From assembly GCF_025685685.1 (NCBI RefSeq), contig NZ_JAGSYH010000002.1, positions 978,768 to 1,042,767 on the forward strand: a stretch of DNA of 64,000 nt, given 5' to 3'. The stretch's first letter is position 1; each line of letters begins with the position of its first letter. A model generated the notes under the pieces. The model made no database searches and was not told the origin of the DNA. It saw nothing but the letters and a program-made list of their open reading frames with translations. The position numbers and the translations under genes are program-made. Of the stretch, positions 26,379 through 35,111 are shown in pieces. This stretch comes from Acidicapsa dinghuensis. Its GTDB lineage: Bacteria; Acidobacteriota; Terriglobia; Terriglobales; Acidobacteriaceae.

Positions 26379-27323
26379 ATGGCTTCTCCCGCGAACCTCA
26401 ACCTCGCCCAGCTGGTAACCGAATCCCGCAACCCGGCAACCAACCATCTCGATGAGCTCCCCACCCTCGAGATGCTGCAGTTGATCAACAGCGAAGACGC
26501 CAAAGTCGCCGAAGCGGTTCGCCTCGAGCTTCCCTCCATCGCCCGGGCCGTCGATGAAATCTCCGCGCGCTTCCGGCAACGTGGCCGCCTCTTCTACATT
26601 GGCGCTGGCACCAGCGGCCGCCTCGGCGTCCTCGACGCCAGTGAGTGCCCGCCAACCTTCTCCGTCTCCGCGGACCTCGTGCAGGGCCTCATCGCCGGCG
26701 GCGACCGTGCTCTCCGCCTCTCCAGTGAACACTCCGAGGACTCGCCCGAAGATGGCGCCCGCGACCTCGAGCAAGCGGGCTTTGCCCACGGCCAGCGCCA
26801 CGACATCGTCGTAGGCATCGCCGCCAGTGGACGCACCCCTTACGTCCTCGGCGCCCTCGCCTGGGCAAAGTCACAGAGCTGCCTGACCGTCGGCCTGAGC
26901 TGCGTCCCAAACTCCGCGCTGGCCCTCGCCGCCAACATCGCCATCACGCCCGTCACCGGCCCCGAGGTCATCACTGGATCCACCCGCATGAAAGCCGGTA
27001 CCGCCACCAAGCTGGTGCTGAATATGCTCTCCACCGGAGTCATGGTGCGCACCGGTGCCACCTACGGCAACCTCATGGTCAACGTGCGCCCCACCAACGC
27101 CAAGCTCGTGGATCGCGCCCAGCGCATCATCGTCGAAGCCGCTGGCTGCAAGCCAGAGCAAGCAGCCAACCTGCTCCGCGAAAGCGGCAACGACGTAAAG
27201 ACCGCCATCGTCATGGCCCGCCTCAACCTCTCGCGCACCGATGCTGAGTCTGCCCTCTACCGCGCCAACGGCAGCCTCACCCACGTCCTGAACCCCGAGC
27301 GATTTCCGCAGCAGGAGCCATAG
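26379..27323 (+). CDS. murQ: N-acetylmuramic acid 6-phosphate etherase
   Basis: 314 aa. Cleaves the D-lactyl ether of MurNAc 6-phosphate to give GlcNAc 6-phosphate, in peptidoglycan recycling, in the cytoplasm. The SIS-domain signature GAGTSGRLGVLDASECPPTF includes the catalytic Glu, and EHSEDSPEDG carries the second acidic residue; HDIVVGIAASGRTPYVLGAL and TGSTRMKAGTATKLVLNM are family-specific. No MurNAc kinase or PTS gene is adjacent, so the phosphorylated substrate must come from elsewhere, perhaps AnmK. Confidence 0.96.
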   Translation: MASPANLNLAQLVTESRNPATNHLDELPTLEMLQLINSEDAKVAEAVRLELPSIARAVDEISARFRQRGRLFYIGAGTSGRLGVLDASECPPTFSVSADLVQGLIAGGDRALRLSSEHSEDSPEDGARDLEQAGFAHGQRHDIVVGIAASGRTPYVLGALAWAKSQSCLTVGLSCVPNSALALAANIAITPVTGPEVITGSTRMKAGTATKLVLNMLSTGVMVRTGATYGNLMVNVRPTNAKLVDRAQRIIVEAAGCKPEQAANLLRESGNDVKTAIVMARLNLSRTDAESALYRANGSLTHVLNPERFPQQEP

Positions 27324-27350
27324 CACCAGCGCGCGAATCTTAAAGCCAAC

Positions 27351-28313
27351 CTAAGGCCGATCGCTCTTCGCCCGCACCACGCCACCAGCACAATTGATAT
27401 ACGCCGCAGCCGCAGCCAGCCGCACCGGCAGCTTTGCGTCATCAAACAGCGGCTCAATCCGCTTTCCATCCTGCGCCCGGTGATAGCTCCCCACCACCCT
27501 CAACGCAGCGGCCCGCACCCCCGGGTCCTTGTCATCCAGTGCCGAGAGCATCTGATCGCGAACGTCCGCCGTCCGGTCCTCCGCCAGCAGCTCAATCGAC
27601 TTCACCCGCGCCGAGTCCGACCCATTCTTGCGCGCATACTCAATCGCCGTCACCGAAAAACCAAACGGCCCCAGCACCAGCCCCGCGCCTGTCGTCACGC
27701 CCAGCTTCGTCAGCGCCGAAGGGCTATGCAGCGTGCGCGAAATATCGTGCTTCGCTCCCTTTACCAGCGTCGGATTCGCCTTCCTGTCCCCCGCCGCAAT
27801 ATCTTCCAGAAGATCCTCGCCGCTCCTGTCCTTGAACTGCGTCCACAGCGTCGTCGCCGCGGCATACATCACCTGCGGCTCCGCGTCATCCAGCAGCTCC
27901 TTCACCGGCTCTACAAGCGTCCGCGACTTCGCCTTCCCCGCCGCCAGCACCGCTGCCGTCCGCACGTCCAGGTTCGTGTCCTTCATCGCCGCGGCAATCA
28001 GTCCGTTCGCTTTCGCATTCGCACCTAAGCTGCTCAAGGCATCCAGCGCCTGCGTCTGATTCTCAAAATGCTTCGTGTCCTGCACGTTGTCCGTCAGTAT
28101 CCGCCAGCTCCACTGCACCATCTCCGCTGGCGACATATCCGCAGCACGAGGCGAGCCTGTCTCCTTCTTCTCATCCTGGCCCTGGCTCCCGGCCGACGAC
28201 GAAGAAGCGCTGTCCTGCGCCACCGCAATACTGGCCCAAAACGTGATAGCGAGTAGCGGCAAAACACCACAAACCGCAACCCGCCGAACAGAGGAAATCC
28301 GAAGCAGTCTCAT
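27351..28313 (-). CDS. Exported HEAT-repeat protein
   Basis: 320 aa with a signal peptide (about 1-32, ending ASIAVAQ). A Ser/Gly/Asp-rich linker is followed by about five HEAT/PBS-lyase-type repeats, such as LDVRTAAVLAAGKAKSRTLV, DAEPQVMYAAATTLWTQFKD and DKDPGVRAAALRVVGSYHRA. No catalytic motif. Likely a periplasmic scaffold. Ends 27 bp from the convergent murQ. Confidence 0.8.
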   Translation of the reverse strand: MRLLRISSVRRVAVCGVLPLLAITFWASIAVAQDSASSSSAGSQGQDEKKETGSPRAADMSPAEMVQWSWRILTDNVQDTKHFENQTQALDALSSLGANAKANGLIAAAMKDTNLDVRTAAVLAAGKAKSRTLVEPVKELLDDAEPQVMYAAATTLWTQFKDRSGEDLLEDIAAGDRKANPTLVKGAKHDISRTLHSPSALTKLGVTTGAGLVLGPFGFSVTAIEYARKNGSDSARVKSIELLAEDRTADVRDQMLSALDDKDPGVRAAALRVVGSYHRAQDGKRIEPLFDDAKLPVRLAAAAAYINCAGGVVRAKSDRP

Positions 28314-28413
28314 CTGGGCATTCTATGGCCTGCGCGTCTAACAGCCATCCCAATTCTGAAACCGCATCGCCAGCACCAGTCCGTCTCGTCCGAAAGCTCG
28401 GCCCGGCAATGCT

Positions 28414-29007
28414 CTACCAGACCCCAGGAATCAATGCCTTTGTTCTTTCCTGATATGCCGGATAAACGTCTGGGAAAAGCTCCATCATGTAGCCTTCTTC
28501 GCGATGGATGCGCCAGAGGAACATGACGATCACGAAAAGCAATGCCACCATCCACAGTGGCCCATACACCAGTCCCGCGCCGAGCAGCGCTACCAGTAAT
28601 CCCGTGTAAATTGGGTGGCGAACGATGTTGTACGGCCCGGATGTAATCAGCTCATGCCCAACTTTCATACTCGGCTGCCCGCTCCAGTTGCGGCCCAGAT
28701 GCACCCGCGCCCAGATGGCAAACCCAAGACCCAGCACCGTGAGCACCACGCCCGCGATCCGTGCTCCGTCGCTATAGAAAAACGGCAATCCATAAGCAAA
28801 ACGCCAGAACGGTCGAAACACCGGCAGCGTGTACAAGAGATACACAATCAAGATCAGCAACAGACGCGCTCTCGCCCATCGCCCAAAACCGCCTTTTCCC
28901 GGCACATTCTGCTTCGCTCCAAACGCCGAAATGGCCCAATACAACAGGAAAGCGATCCAGCAAATCGAAACAATACGTCTAAGCAGGTCAAATGACTGGT
29001 GATCCAC
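28414..29007 (-). CDS. Isoprenylcysteine carboxyl methyltransferase-like membrane protein
   Basis: 197 aa with about five membrane segments. The C-terminal part has the ICMT/phospholipid N-methyltransferase signature: TSGPYNIVRHPIYTGLL (SAM and substrate binding) and REEGYMMELFPDVYPAYQER. Bacterial members methylate small or lipid substrates; which one cannot be told. The upstream gene is on the same strand but 166 bp away. Confidence 0.82.
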   Translation of the reverse strand: MDHQSFDLLRRIVSICWIAFLLYWAISAFGAKQNVPGKGGFGRWARARLLLILIVYLLYTLPVFRPFWRFAYGLPFFYSDGARIAGVVLTVLGLGFAIWARVHLGRNWSGQPSMKVGHELITSGPYNIVRHPIYTGLLVALLGAGLVYGPLWMVALLFVIVMFLWRIHREEGYMMELFPDVYPAYQERTKALIPGVW

Positions 29008-29173
29008 GCCTCTTCATCCTCGAAGCAATTTTCGTCAACGAGCTATGTAGGAAAAACGAAATCAGCGCCGCGAAAGTTCCCCGGCACTCAGAAGATACAA
29101 GCTCTCCGAGCATTGCCGAAAATTAACCTGCCTTCGGGATTTTCTTTTCGCGTTTCTTCGCCCGTCCGATACA

Positions 29174-29611
29174 TCACGCCCCCGGCGCAGGCACCACCCC
29201 AAGCTGAATCATCAGCCCCATCGTGTCCATGATGATCCGCGTCTCCTTGATTTTGGCCTGCCCGTCCCGCCCCTCCACCAGCCTGTCAATTACCATGCCC
29301 CACACGCGCACAGATCGCCCCGTCGCCGGAATTCCAAGAAACTCGCCCCGATGCGTCCCCGTCCATTCAAACCGGCTCGCAACCTTGTCGCCCTCCGAAA
29401 TCTGTTCCTCAATGGCAAAGACAAGATCCGGAAAGCCCGTGCGAAACGCGCGCAGAATATCCTTCAATCCCTCCAACCCCGGACCCTGCCCCGGCAACGG
29501 CACCTGCTCCACCACATCTTCCCAGGCAAACTCGCCTGCGCGGTCAATCTCTCCCTGAGTAATCACCTCGTCCGCAAAACGGCGCACAATTGCTGCGTTA
29601 TCCAGCCCCAT
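29174..29611 (-). CDS. SnoaL-like ester cyclase/NTF2-fold protein
   Basis: 145 aa from the ATG that follows AAGGAG by 7 nt; the longer frame adds 8 unsupported residues. The NTF2-like cone is indicated by RAFRTGFPDLVFAIEEQISE, DKVASRFEWTGTHRGEFLGI and RSVRVWGMVIDRLVEG, typical of the SnoaL ester-cyclase group. Enzymatic role unproven; many members bind or isomerise small hydrophobic molecules. Confidence 0.8.
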   Translation of the reverse strand: MGLDNAAIVRRFADEVITQGEIDRAGEFAWEDVVEQVPLPGQGPGLEGLKDILRAFRTGFPDLVFAIEEQISEGDKVASRFEWTGTHRGEFLGIPATGRSVRVWGMVIDRLVEGRDGQAKIKETRIIMDTMGLMIQLGVVPAPGA

Positions 29612-29754
29612 CCGATTCTCCTTTTTGAATTGCAAACGGAATTATACCGGCCACTTATCTCCACCCCCTCACAGGCCGATGAAACGATCCATTTCCTATC
29701 GTCACTTTTTCTTTGTCAGCAAGAGCAGCACACAGCTCTTTGCAAGGAGGGTCC

Positions 29755-30300
29755 ATGCGATTTCCCCTACCCTTCGTCCCCGCCACCAGCTATAAGGGCG
29801 GCAATGGATTCGGCGCCAGCCGCGACAGCGTGCGAAAAGGGCTGAAACACGCAGCCAATGATCTCGCCGCCGACCCCGGAACCCCAGTGCTCGCCATGGA
29901 TGACGGCGTGGTCCTGCAGGATCCTTACCTCTTCTTCTTCAATACCTATGCGCTCGAAGTGCGCCATCCGCAATTCATCGCCCGCTACTGCGAGATTGAC
30001 CGGAAGGCCGAGGTAAAGGCTGGCGACAAGGTCAGTGCCGGACAAGTCATAGCCTACGTCGGCGATCAGCCCGGTCAGGACATGCTTCATCTCGAGTTCT
30101 TTCGCGGAAACAAGGTCGGCGACCTCAGCACTCCCAAGGGAACGCATCCGCCCTTCGATCGCCGCGACGATGTCTTCGATGGAGCAACCATCCTCGACCT
30201 GGCCACTCACTCAGACCTCAAGGCTGAAGATGACTGGCTCGTCGTAACTGAACCAGACGGCCGCAAATTCCTCAAGACCATGCAGCTCAAAGATATTTAG
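29755..30300 (+). CDS. M23-type (LytM-like) peptidase domain protein
   Basis: 181 aa, start fixed by AAGGAGG 5 nt before ATG. Metal-binding His32 and Asp36 (HAANDLAADPGTPVLA) and the later LHLEFF correspond to the two M23 motifs. In the second motif the first His of the usual HLHFE is Met, as in some family members. No signal peptide is visible, unusual for a wall hydrolase, so it may be a cytoplasmic or non-classically exported relative, or a non-catalytic one. Confidence 0.8.
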   Translation: MRFPLPFVPATSYKGGNGFGASRDSVRKGLKHAANDLAADPGTPVLAMDDGVVLQDPYLFFFNTYALEVRHPQFIARYCEIDRKAEVKAGDKVSAGQVIAYVGDQPGQDMLHLEFFRGNKVGDLSTPKGTHPPFDRRDDVFDGATILDLATHSDLKAEDDWLVVTEPDGRKFLKTMQLKDI

Positions 30301-30365
30301 GACATCTGAGTTGAGCAGCCTGGAGCGAGGCTGGTCTAAACAGGCCGTCGCCACAGCTTAAGATT

Positions 30366-30596
30366 TCAGCTCCGCGATCCACCGCCAGACAGCAACGTGA
30401 GGGCTTTCCCCTTATGAGCCGCGACATGCTCCGTCTTGTCGCTTTTGATCTCATATTGGGGATCGCTCTGCGACGCATGGTGCACATGCCCCTTATAGTC
30501 AAAGTCCCGGGTATGGATGGCAATAATCGTTCCCGACACCCGGCCCGCCTCGGAGTTCCAGCTAACGTGATCGCCAATCCTGAACGCTTTCGCCAT
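30366..30596 (-). CDS. DUF2945-type small beta-barrel protein
   Basis: 76 aa: FRIGDHVSWNSEAGRVSGTI, then DPQYEIKSDKTEHVAAHKGK and a short tail. This is the pattern of the DUF2945 (Tudor-like/hypervirulence-associated) family. Cytoplasmic, function unknown. Convergent with the M23 gene; a weak CAGCCT-N6-AGGCTG hairpin (30316-30333) lies between them. Confidence 0.85.
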   Translation of the reverse strand: MAKAFRIGDHVSWNSEAGRVSGTIIAIHTRDFDYKGHVHHASQSDPQYEIKSDKTEHVAAHKGKALTLLSGGGSRS

Positions 30597-30653
30597 CTCG
30601 CAATCCTCTCGCCGTTAGAGCAAAGTCACAGCACCAAACCGTTCAGATCGTCT

Positions 30654-31049
30654 TTAATCGATCTCGACGTTCACAGCTTCCGCAAGCTTCTTCGGCGCCA
30701 CCATCACATAACTGTGCGCGATCAGCTCCGCAACTTCATCCCAGTCCACTGCGCCAACATCCAGCCGCAGCCCAACCCATCCTCGCGGCCCGACATACGC
30801 GGGCATATAGAATCGCGCCTGGTCTGCTGCAATAAGCGCCGCATTATCCCCCGGCAATACTTTGCTCACCAGGCCGACAATGCCATCTCCATGATGATTG
30901 TCCAGAAAATACGCGAAGACCTTTTTGCGGACGAGGAAAGAGACATGATGCCCCGAAACCTCGCATGTAGCCTCCGGCAGCCCCAGACAAATCGCGCTGA
31001 TCTTAGCAAGCCTGTCATCTCCGTTCACTGCCTTCTCATCTCGCTTCAT
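30654..31049 (-). CDS. MmcQ/YjbR family protein
   Basis: 131 aa, starting at the ATG that overlaps the upstream stop as ATGA. SAICLGLPEATCEVSGHHVS, then FAYFLDNHHGDGIVGLVSKV and FYMPAYVGPRGWVGLRLD match the double-wing YjbR fold. Possibly DNA- or ligand-binding. It is translationally coupled to the glycosidase-like gene, but no functional link is known. Confidence 0.88.
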   Translation of the reverse strand: MKRDEKAVNGDDRLAKISAICLGLPEATCEVSGHHVSFLVRKKVFAYFLDNHHGDGIVGLVSKVLPGDNAALIAADQARFYMPAYVGPRGWVGLRLDVGAVDWDEVAELIAHSYVMVAPKKLAEAVNVEID

Positions 31050-33292
31050 GCAAGCGTCACAGCCGCAACTTCGTAGTCCCTTACTACTGGAATAGTGAAG
31101 CGCAAAATCTGTTCGTCTATGTGAAACGGCACTGTTTGTTCCGCCATCAGCAGATCGATGGATTTCACTCGCGCGCCCGCTGGTAGTTGCATCGTCACGT
31201 GCTGCGCGCCCAGCGGTGTCACCGATTGCATCCATCCGTGATACGAGTTGGGGTTGTTGTAATTCAGCAGATGCACCGCATACCCAGGCTCCGTCTCCCA
31301 ACAAAACATCTCTGCCAGCCCATCGCCATCGACCTGTACTTCACTCTCGTCATGCAGCACCCAGTGAATCGCGTTGTGCGCCAGACGCAATAGGTCGCCA
31401 TGCCCCGTCGCCCAGTAGGTGCGCTCAATGTCACCCGCAAACCACGCTGTGCGGCTCTTGCCCGATTCACGCAAAACCACGGCAGGCTCGGTGGTATGCG
31501 ACACCGGCGGATACGCCAACTCCGGCGGATAGCGCACAAACCCCGGCACCACCGTAAGCAGGGGATTGTCGATTGCCTTGAGCGGCATGCGGTTCTTCGC
31601 ACCCGGCAGCCAGTTGGTATCGTGAAAGCCTCTCAGCAAAGCATGCGGATTCGCCGCTGCCGGCGCTTCAATCCGCGCATAGTACGGATTGCCGTTCGTG
31701 CCCACGGCATCGGCTGCTTTGCTAATGCCCATCAGCTCCGCAAGTCCAAACTCCGCGCGTGGCTTTAGATTTTCGTCATAGAGGCTCGTCTCAAAGCTCG
31801 CCATCAGCGATCCGCCGGCCTTTGCATACGCACTCAGCTGTTCGCACTGTCGGTCGCTCAACATCGCCACATTAGGCAGCAGCAGCGCACGATATTTGCC
31901 GATGCGCTCCAATTCAAGCCTGTCCTCGTGAACGAAGTCAAAAGCAAACCGCCCGCGCAGCAAAATGTCGTACAGTCCCTGCGTCGTCTCATACATATAT
32001 CCGCGCGAACGTTCCGTCGTAGGCCCCGGATATAGCAACTGCGTCGCCTGTCCGAAGAGCACGCCCAGGTTGGCAATCGAGCGCCAAGTCCTGAAATGCG
32101 CATCATGCCGCGCGGTCCACTGAAAGTACTCAGCGCCTGTCTTCTGCCATCGGCGGTCCTCGCCAAATCCCGTCTCCGCACCGACGAAATGCAGATACGG
32201 CTTCATCCCGCTTGCGACGGTCTGGCTGAGCCACATCCTGATCTCATCGGCATTCTTGCTCAGGTTGCGCCAGCCCGGATTACCCGTTGAATAAGCCGCC
32301 GTCACATTGGCAGCAACTTTGCCATCGAGCACCGCGTTGCACACGCGCCCCTGCAGGCTGCATCCCCACACTGCGGGTTCTTCATACGTGCGTCCCTGAT
32401 TGTCCGCCTGAAACCACGCCAGCGTCTTGCCCAGCCGATCGAGATTCGGTCCGCCACGCACATTCCCACCCGAGTTGGCGAAGAAGAAGCTGTCTGCCTT
32501 CTTCTCTTTCGCAATCACGTCGTATCGCTGCCACAGATCCAGCACGCGGTCGGTAAACACACGCCAGTACGCCGGTGTCCCCGAGTCCGGCAATTTGCTG
32601 CAGATCGCGCAATGACAATTCGGCAAGCTGCCCAGCGGCGGCCATCCGTTGGCATAGAAACAATCCACATCATAGAGCGAGTTAATCTCGCGCATGATCG
32701 CCGGAATATAGTCATCCATGTAGCTTGAGAACATGCAGGTCTTGAAGAGTTGCGGCTCTTCGCCGCTGTGCTGCACCGTACCATCCGCATGCCGCATCGC
32801 CCATTCGGGATGGGCCTCCAGCGCGTCGCCCCAGTTGAGATCGGGGCTCATGCGCGCCACCACATGCATGCCTCGCTTCTTGGCCGCAGCCACGCATTCA
32901 CCAAAGAAATCGCGTCCATGCAGAAACTTGCCATGCTTGTGAAACGGAACTTTCGACGGGTAATAGGCAAGGATGCCCGTAACGCTGATGAAGACGATGT
33001 CGGCCTTTGCCTCGCTCCAGTAGTTCGCCCACTCCTCAACGTTCATCACGGCAGGGTCGTGCTCCGTCATGTTGGTCTGCCCGACACGCCGCACACTGTA
33101 TTGCCACGGTAATGATGAACGGGCCTCTACCGGCATACGCGCCGGCAGAGGCACCGTCATAGTGTCTTCGGTTGAGCGGGCAGCATTCTTCGCGGCATTC
33201 GCCTCCGCGGCTCCCTCCCGCTCATGCAGCAGCGGCAGAGCTCCCACTCCTGTTGTAAGTCCTGTCTTGAGAAAATCGCGTCGATTCAGCAC
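31046..33292 (-). CDS. Tat-exported glycoside-hydrolase-like protein with trimerisation-type domain
   Basis: 748 aa from a GTG preceded by GAAGG; upstream frame extension lacks signals. N-terminal twin-arginine signal LNRRDFLKTGL. Residues about 60-400 form a TIM-barrel glycosidase-like domain (ADIVFISVTGILAYYPSKVP; KKRGMHVVARMSPDLNWGD; YDVDCFYANGWPPLG), resembling the GHL6 hypothetical glycosyl hydrolase family. Residues about 430-620 look like a beta-galactosidase trimerisation domain (YRALLLPNVAMLSDRQCEQL; AYAKAGGSLMASFETSLYDE). A beta-sandwich tail ends the protein. Likely periplasmic carbohydrate degradation; the substrate and catalytic acids are not identified. Confidence 0.8.
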   Translation of the reverse strand: MLNRRDFLKTGLTTGVGALPLLHEREGAAEANAAKNAARSTEDTMTVPLPARMPVEARSSLPWQYSVRRVGQTNMTEHDPAVMNVEEWANYWSEAKADIVFISVTGILAYYPSKVPFHKHGKFLHGRDFFGECVAAAKKRGMHVVARMSPDLNWGDALEAHPEWAMRHADGTVQHSGEEPQLFKTCMFSSYMDDYIPAIMREINSLYDVDCFYANGWPPLGSLPNCHCAICSKLPDSGTPAYWRVFTDRVLDLWQRYDVIAKEKKADSFFFANSGGNVRGGPNLDRLGKTLAWFQADNQGRTYEEPAVWGCSLQGRVCNAVLDGKVAANVTAAYSTGNPGWRNLSKNADEIRMWLSQTVASGMKPYLHFVGAETGFGEDRRWQKTGAEYFQWTARHDAHFRTWRSIANLGVLFGQATQLLYPGPTTERSRGYMYETTQGLYDILLRGRFAFDFVHEDRLELERIGKYRALLLPNVAMLSDRQCEQLSAYAKAGGSLMASFETSLYDENLKPRAEFGLAELMGISKAADAVGTNGNPYYARIEAPAAANPHALLRGFHDTNWLPGAKNRMPLKAIDNPLLTVVPGFVRYPPELAYPPVSHTTEPAVVLRESGKSRTAWFAGDIERTYWATGHGDLLRLAHNAIHWVLHDESEVQVDGDGLAEMFCWETEPGYAVHLLNYNNPNSYHGWMQSVTPLGAQHVTMQLPAGARVKSIDLLMAEQTVPFHIDEQILRFTIPVVRDYEVAAVTLA

Positions 33293-33441
33293 ACGGATCC
33301 CTTCGCACTCGATCTCGCAAGCAGTGTACTCGCCTGCACACACTGCATGAGCGGGAAGCCTGCGCTTTTGACGAAGGACGCTGCATGTGATTCCACATGC
33401 AGTAAACAATGACCTAGGCGTTGCGTTTTAACGGACTCTTA

Positions 33442-34212
33442 TCAAATGCCTTTTACCTCGCCGCCATCCATGCGCACCGACGTTCCGGTCATCCACTTCG
33501 CCGCGGGAGAAACCATGAAACCCAGAAGCTCAGCTATCTCTTCCGGCTGTCCATAGCGGCTGATGCCGGCCTCCTCCGGAAACTTCGCCATTGCCTCTTC
33601 AACACTCATATTGTGCGCCGGAGCCCACTTCTCTAGGAATGAGCGTCGACGGCCGGTCATCACAGCTCCCGGAATGACGCTGTTCACTTGCACGCCATCT
33701 TTGATGCCTTGTTCTGCGAATGCCTTTGCCATGGCTATGATCGCGGCGTTGGTCGCCGCAACGGCAGCAAATGCAGGCTTGGGATCCAAAGCTGCACTCC
33801 CTGACATGAAGACAACTGAACCCCTGGCTTGCTTAAGCGCATCCCAGGCGCGAATCGTGAGCCGGCGTGCGCCATGGAGCTTCAATTCCATGCCTGTCCG
33901 CCACTGTTCATCTGTCATCTCAAACAGGTCGATCTGGGGCACGGCGCCAGCGATATTCAGCAGCGCATCGATCCGGCCAAACCGATCGAGAGCCGCTTTG
34001 ATCACGGCTTCTGACGCTTCTATCTGGCTTAGATCAACCGCAACGGATAACGGCTCTGCTCCGGCCTGCCTCACCGAGTCTGCAACCTGTTCAAGCGCCT
34101 CGCCGTTTCGCGCAGCAAGCACAATGGCGGAGAAGTCGCGAGCCAGACGCAAAGCCGTCGAACGCCCAATGCCCTGGCTCGCTCCCGTAACGATAGCAAC
34201 TGAAGCCTTCAT
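33442..34212 (-). CDS. SDR family protein lacking the YxxxK catalytic pair
   Basis: 256 aa from the ATG that follows AGGAGA; Rossmann motif VTGASQGIGRSTAL and DALLNIAGAV are intact, and a Ser is present (FMSGSAA). Where Tyr-x-x-x-Lys should stand, the sequence reads VAATN in the context FAAVAATNAAIIAMA. The Gly/Asp-rich C-terminus is normal (WMTGTSVRMDGGEV). It binds NAD(P) presumably, but canonical dehydrogenase chemistry is doubtful. Divergent from a CGNR-type regulator that probably controls it. Confidence 0.88.
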   Translation of the reverse strand: MKASVAIVTGASQGIGRSTALRLARDFSAIVLAARNGEALEQVADSVRQAGAEPLSVAVDLSQIEASEAVIKAALDRFGRIDALLNIAGAVPQIDLFEMTDEQWRTGMELKLHGARRLTIRAWDALKQARGSVVFMSGSAALDPKPAFAAVAATNAAIIAMAKAFAEQGIKDGVQVNSVIPGAVMTGRRRSFLEKWAPAHNMSVEEAMAKFPEEAGISRYGQPEEIAELLGFMVSPAAKWMTGTSVRMDGGEVKGI

Positions 34213-34270
34213 GATCTTTCTCCTTTCACCGATGTAAGCGCTCAACCTGTCTTGGAAGCGAGCCTATTAG

Positions 34271-34298
34271 ACACCGATAAAAATGTCAACGTAGGTGT
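34271..34298. promoter_or_regulatory. ACACC...GGTGT inverted repeat in the SDR/regulator divergent spacer
   Basis: ACACC and GGTGT, 18 nt apart, inside a 123-bp AT-rich divergent promoter region. It is a plausible operator of the CGNR regulator, though the arms are short. Confidence 0.35.
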
Positions 34299-34335
34299 TA
34301 CAGTTTTCTTGCGATATTTTTGTTGGAGAGGAACT

Positions 34336-34977
34336 ATGAGGCCTGCTTCCAAGGAGTCGAATGAATGGGTGGATGGGTTTCTTTTTGTTGGCAATCGATT
34401 GATCCTGGATTTCCTGAACACAAAACCTGTACTGGCGGATGGTCCTGCAGAGTTGCTTCCAGATGCGCATGCGCTGGAACGATGGCTGATTGCCGCAGGT
34501 CTGCTGGCGTCCCCCAGAGCAAAAAATCTACCTCGAAGCTGGCGCGGCTCGGCTGCTGCGGCCGCTTTTCTCAGAGACCTGACCGCATTCCGGGAGAATC
34601 TGAGAGAGGCCGTTCTGTGTATCGAGAGCGGCTCGGTGCCCGCGGATGCTTTCCTCGCCGAAATAAACGCATTGCTGGTTTCTCATCCCCTGCAGACCAC
34701 ATTGCGTAAACGAAGTGGAAGCGTGGTGAGAGAAGTTAATTTCGAACCTCAAAAGCCGTCAGACTTCTGGGCTCCGATCGTCGATGCCGCGGCAGATCTT
34801 CTTTCGGAGACGGAAACCTCGCGGATTCGCAAGTGCGAATCCTGTGTGCTGCATTTCTTCGATACCAGCAAGAAGGGTTCACGTCGATGGTGCAGTATGA
34901 ATATCTGCGGCAATAAGATCAAAGTCGCCGCTTATCAACAGAGAAAACGAGATCAGCAGGCGATTCAAGAACCGTAG
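34336..34977 (+). CDS. ABATE/CGNR zinc-finger family regulator
   Basis: 213 aa from the ATG that follows GAGAGGAACT. The N-terminal ABATE domain (FLFVGNRLILDFLNTKPVL) is thought to sense a ligand. The C-terminal zinc finger has CESC and, about 18 residues later, WCSMNICGNKIK. The usual CGNR is CGNK here, a conservative change. Members often repress a divergent oxidoreductase gene; here the neighbour is the SDR. Confidence 0.88.
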   Translation: MRPASKESNEWVDGFLFVGNRLILDFLNTKPVLADGPAELLPDAHALERWLIAAGLLASPRAKNLPRSWRGSAAAAAFLRDLTAFRENLREAVLCIESGSVPADAFLAEINALLVSHPLQTTLRKRSGSVVREVNFEPQKPSDFWAPIVDAAADLLSETETSRIRKCESCVLHFFDTSKKGSRRWCSMNICGNKIKVAAYQQRKRDQQAIQEP

Positions 34978-35111
34978 TAACGCGTCATACGACGAGAGCC
35001 TTGCCGCCCGGCTGTAGAACATGACCGTCACATCTCAGGGCCGCGACAAACCCGGCATTATGGTCTTCAACCGCGAATGAGTTCGTCGCGCTTGTATCTT
35101 TACAGCTCCGC

